From: Rhodohalobacter barkolensis
GTDB taxonomy: Bacteria > Bacteroidota > Rhodothermia > Balneolales > Balneolaceae
Direction: 5' to 3'
Length of the DNA: 64,000 bases
NCBI RefSeq assembly: GCF_002834295.1
Contig: NZ_PISP01000001.1
Coordinates: 1,612,001-1,676,000, forward strand
The notes under the pieces are model-generated. The model was not told the DNA's origin. It did no database searches and was given only the letters and a program-made list of their open reading frames with translations. Each line of letters starts with the position of its first letter. Position 1 is the first letter of the stretch. A program made the position numbers and the translations under genes. Positions 63,923 to 64,000 of the stretch are shown here, in pieces.

Positions 63923-64000
63923 AGAGATTAATTCTCTTTCCCTAATGAGGGTCTCGAAAATTCTAATTTTACAGCCCAACTAAAAATCTGGCTTGAAGGA

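Overview
The window reads as a chromosome segment of a Gram-negative, menaquinone-using member of the Bacteroidota/Balneolota/Rhodothermota group, most like a marine or halophilic Balneolaceae. This is inferred from gene content and not proven. The signs are two TonB-dependent receptors (one behind a TPP riboswitch), many Bacteroidota-type lipoproteins, menG instead of a ubiquinone route, HisKA_2 (EIHHRVKNNL-type) sensor kinases without partner regulators, promoters of the TTTG / TAnnTTTG type, and gaps packed with dispersed palindromic repeats.

Layout. 1-13.5 kb is a loose, accessory-looking stretch: partial DoxX-like protein, flavin-binding oxidase-like protein, lipoprotein, pectinacetylesterase-family hydrolase, a broken and an intact SnoaL-like gene, an exported amidohydrolase, a G+C-rich O-methyltransferase, a lone phage-type tail sheath protein, a small gene with an in-frame stop, a DUF4174 protein and an intact PAS/GAF sensor kinase. 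13.9-19.7 kb is a lactate-use operon: lactate permease, FAD/4Fe-4S D-lactate dehydrogenase and an outer-membrane porin. 19.7-23.9 kb is a gene graveyard with three decayed 3' ends of one metallophosphoesterase gene, a decayed zinc-ribbon gene and, in the middle, one well-preserved integron gene cassette with a Vibrio-type attC site (21561-22196). Citrate synthase follows, then tRNA-Met and a repeat-rich gap.

26.9-35.5 kb carries minus-strand genes (TPR lipoprotein, M28 peptidase, DUF2911, MsrA, arylesterase) and the riboswitch-controlled TonB receptor, separated by REP-like palindromes, a MITE-like element in two copies and the well-known HPERSEGS-type repeat. 35.5-47 kb has an ABC exporter pair next to the arylesterase (tesA-ybbA-ybbP arrangement), a sensor kinase with a decayed ATPase domain, a second TonB receptor, an amino-acid-oxidase-like flavoprotein, a DUF4236 protein and a GNAT-like protein.

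47-64 kb is dense housekeeping sequence: lipase, surE, panB-fabZ, menG, a phosphoglycerate-mutase-like phosphatase, comF, a RodZ-like protein, ligA, a PgpH-type HD phosphodiesterase, xerC/D, gamma-glutamyltransferase and a third HisKA_2 kinase that has lost key residues.

The most unusual object is the integron cassette: a 636-bp unit whose boundaries, core sites and bulged attC stem can all be read directly, with no integron integrase in the window. The repeat families come next. A 35-bp REP-like palindrome sits within about 12 bp of several stop codons and probably shapes 3' ends of transcripts, and a roughly 175-bp palindrome-rich element has matching inverted termini.
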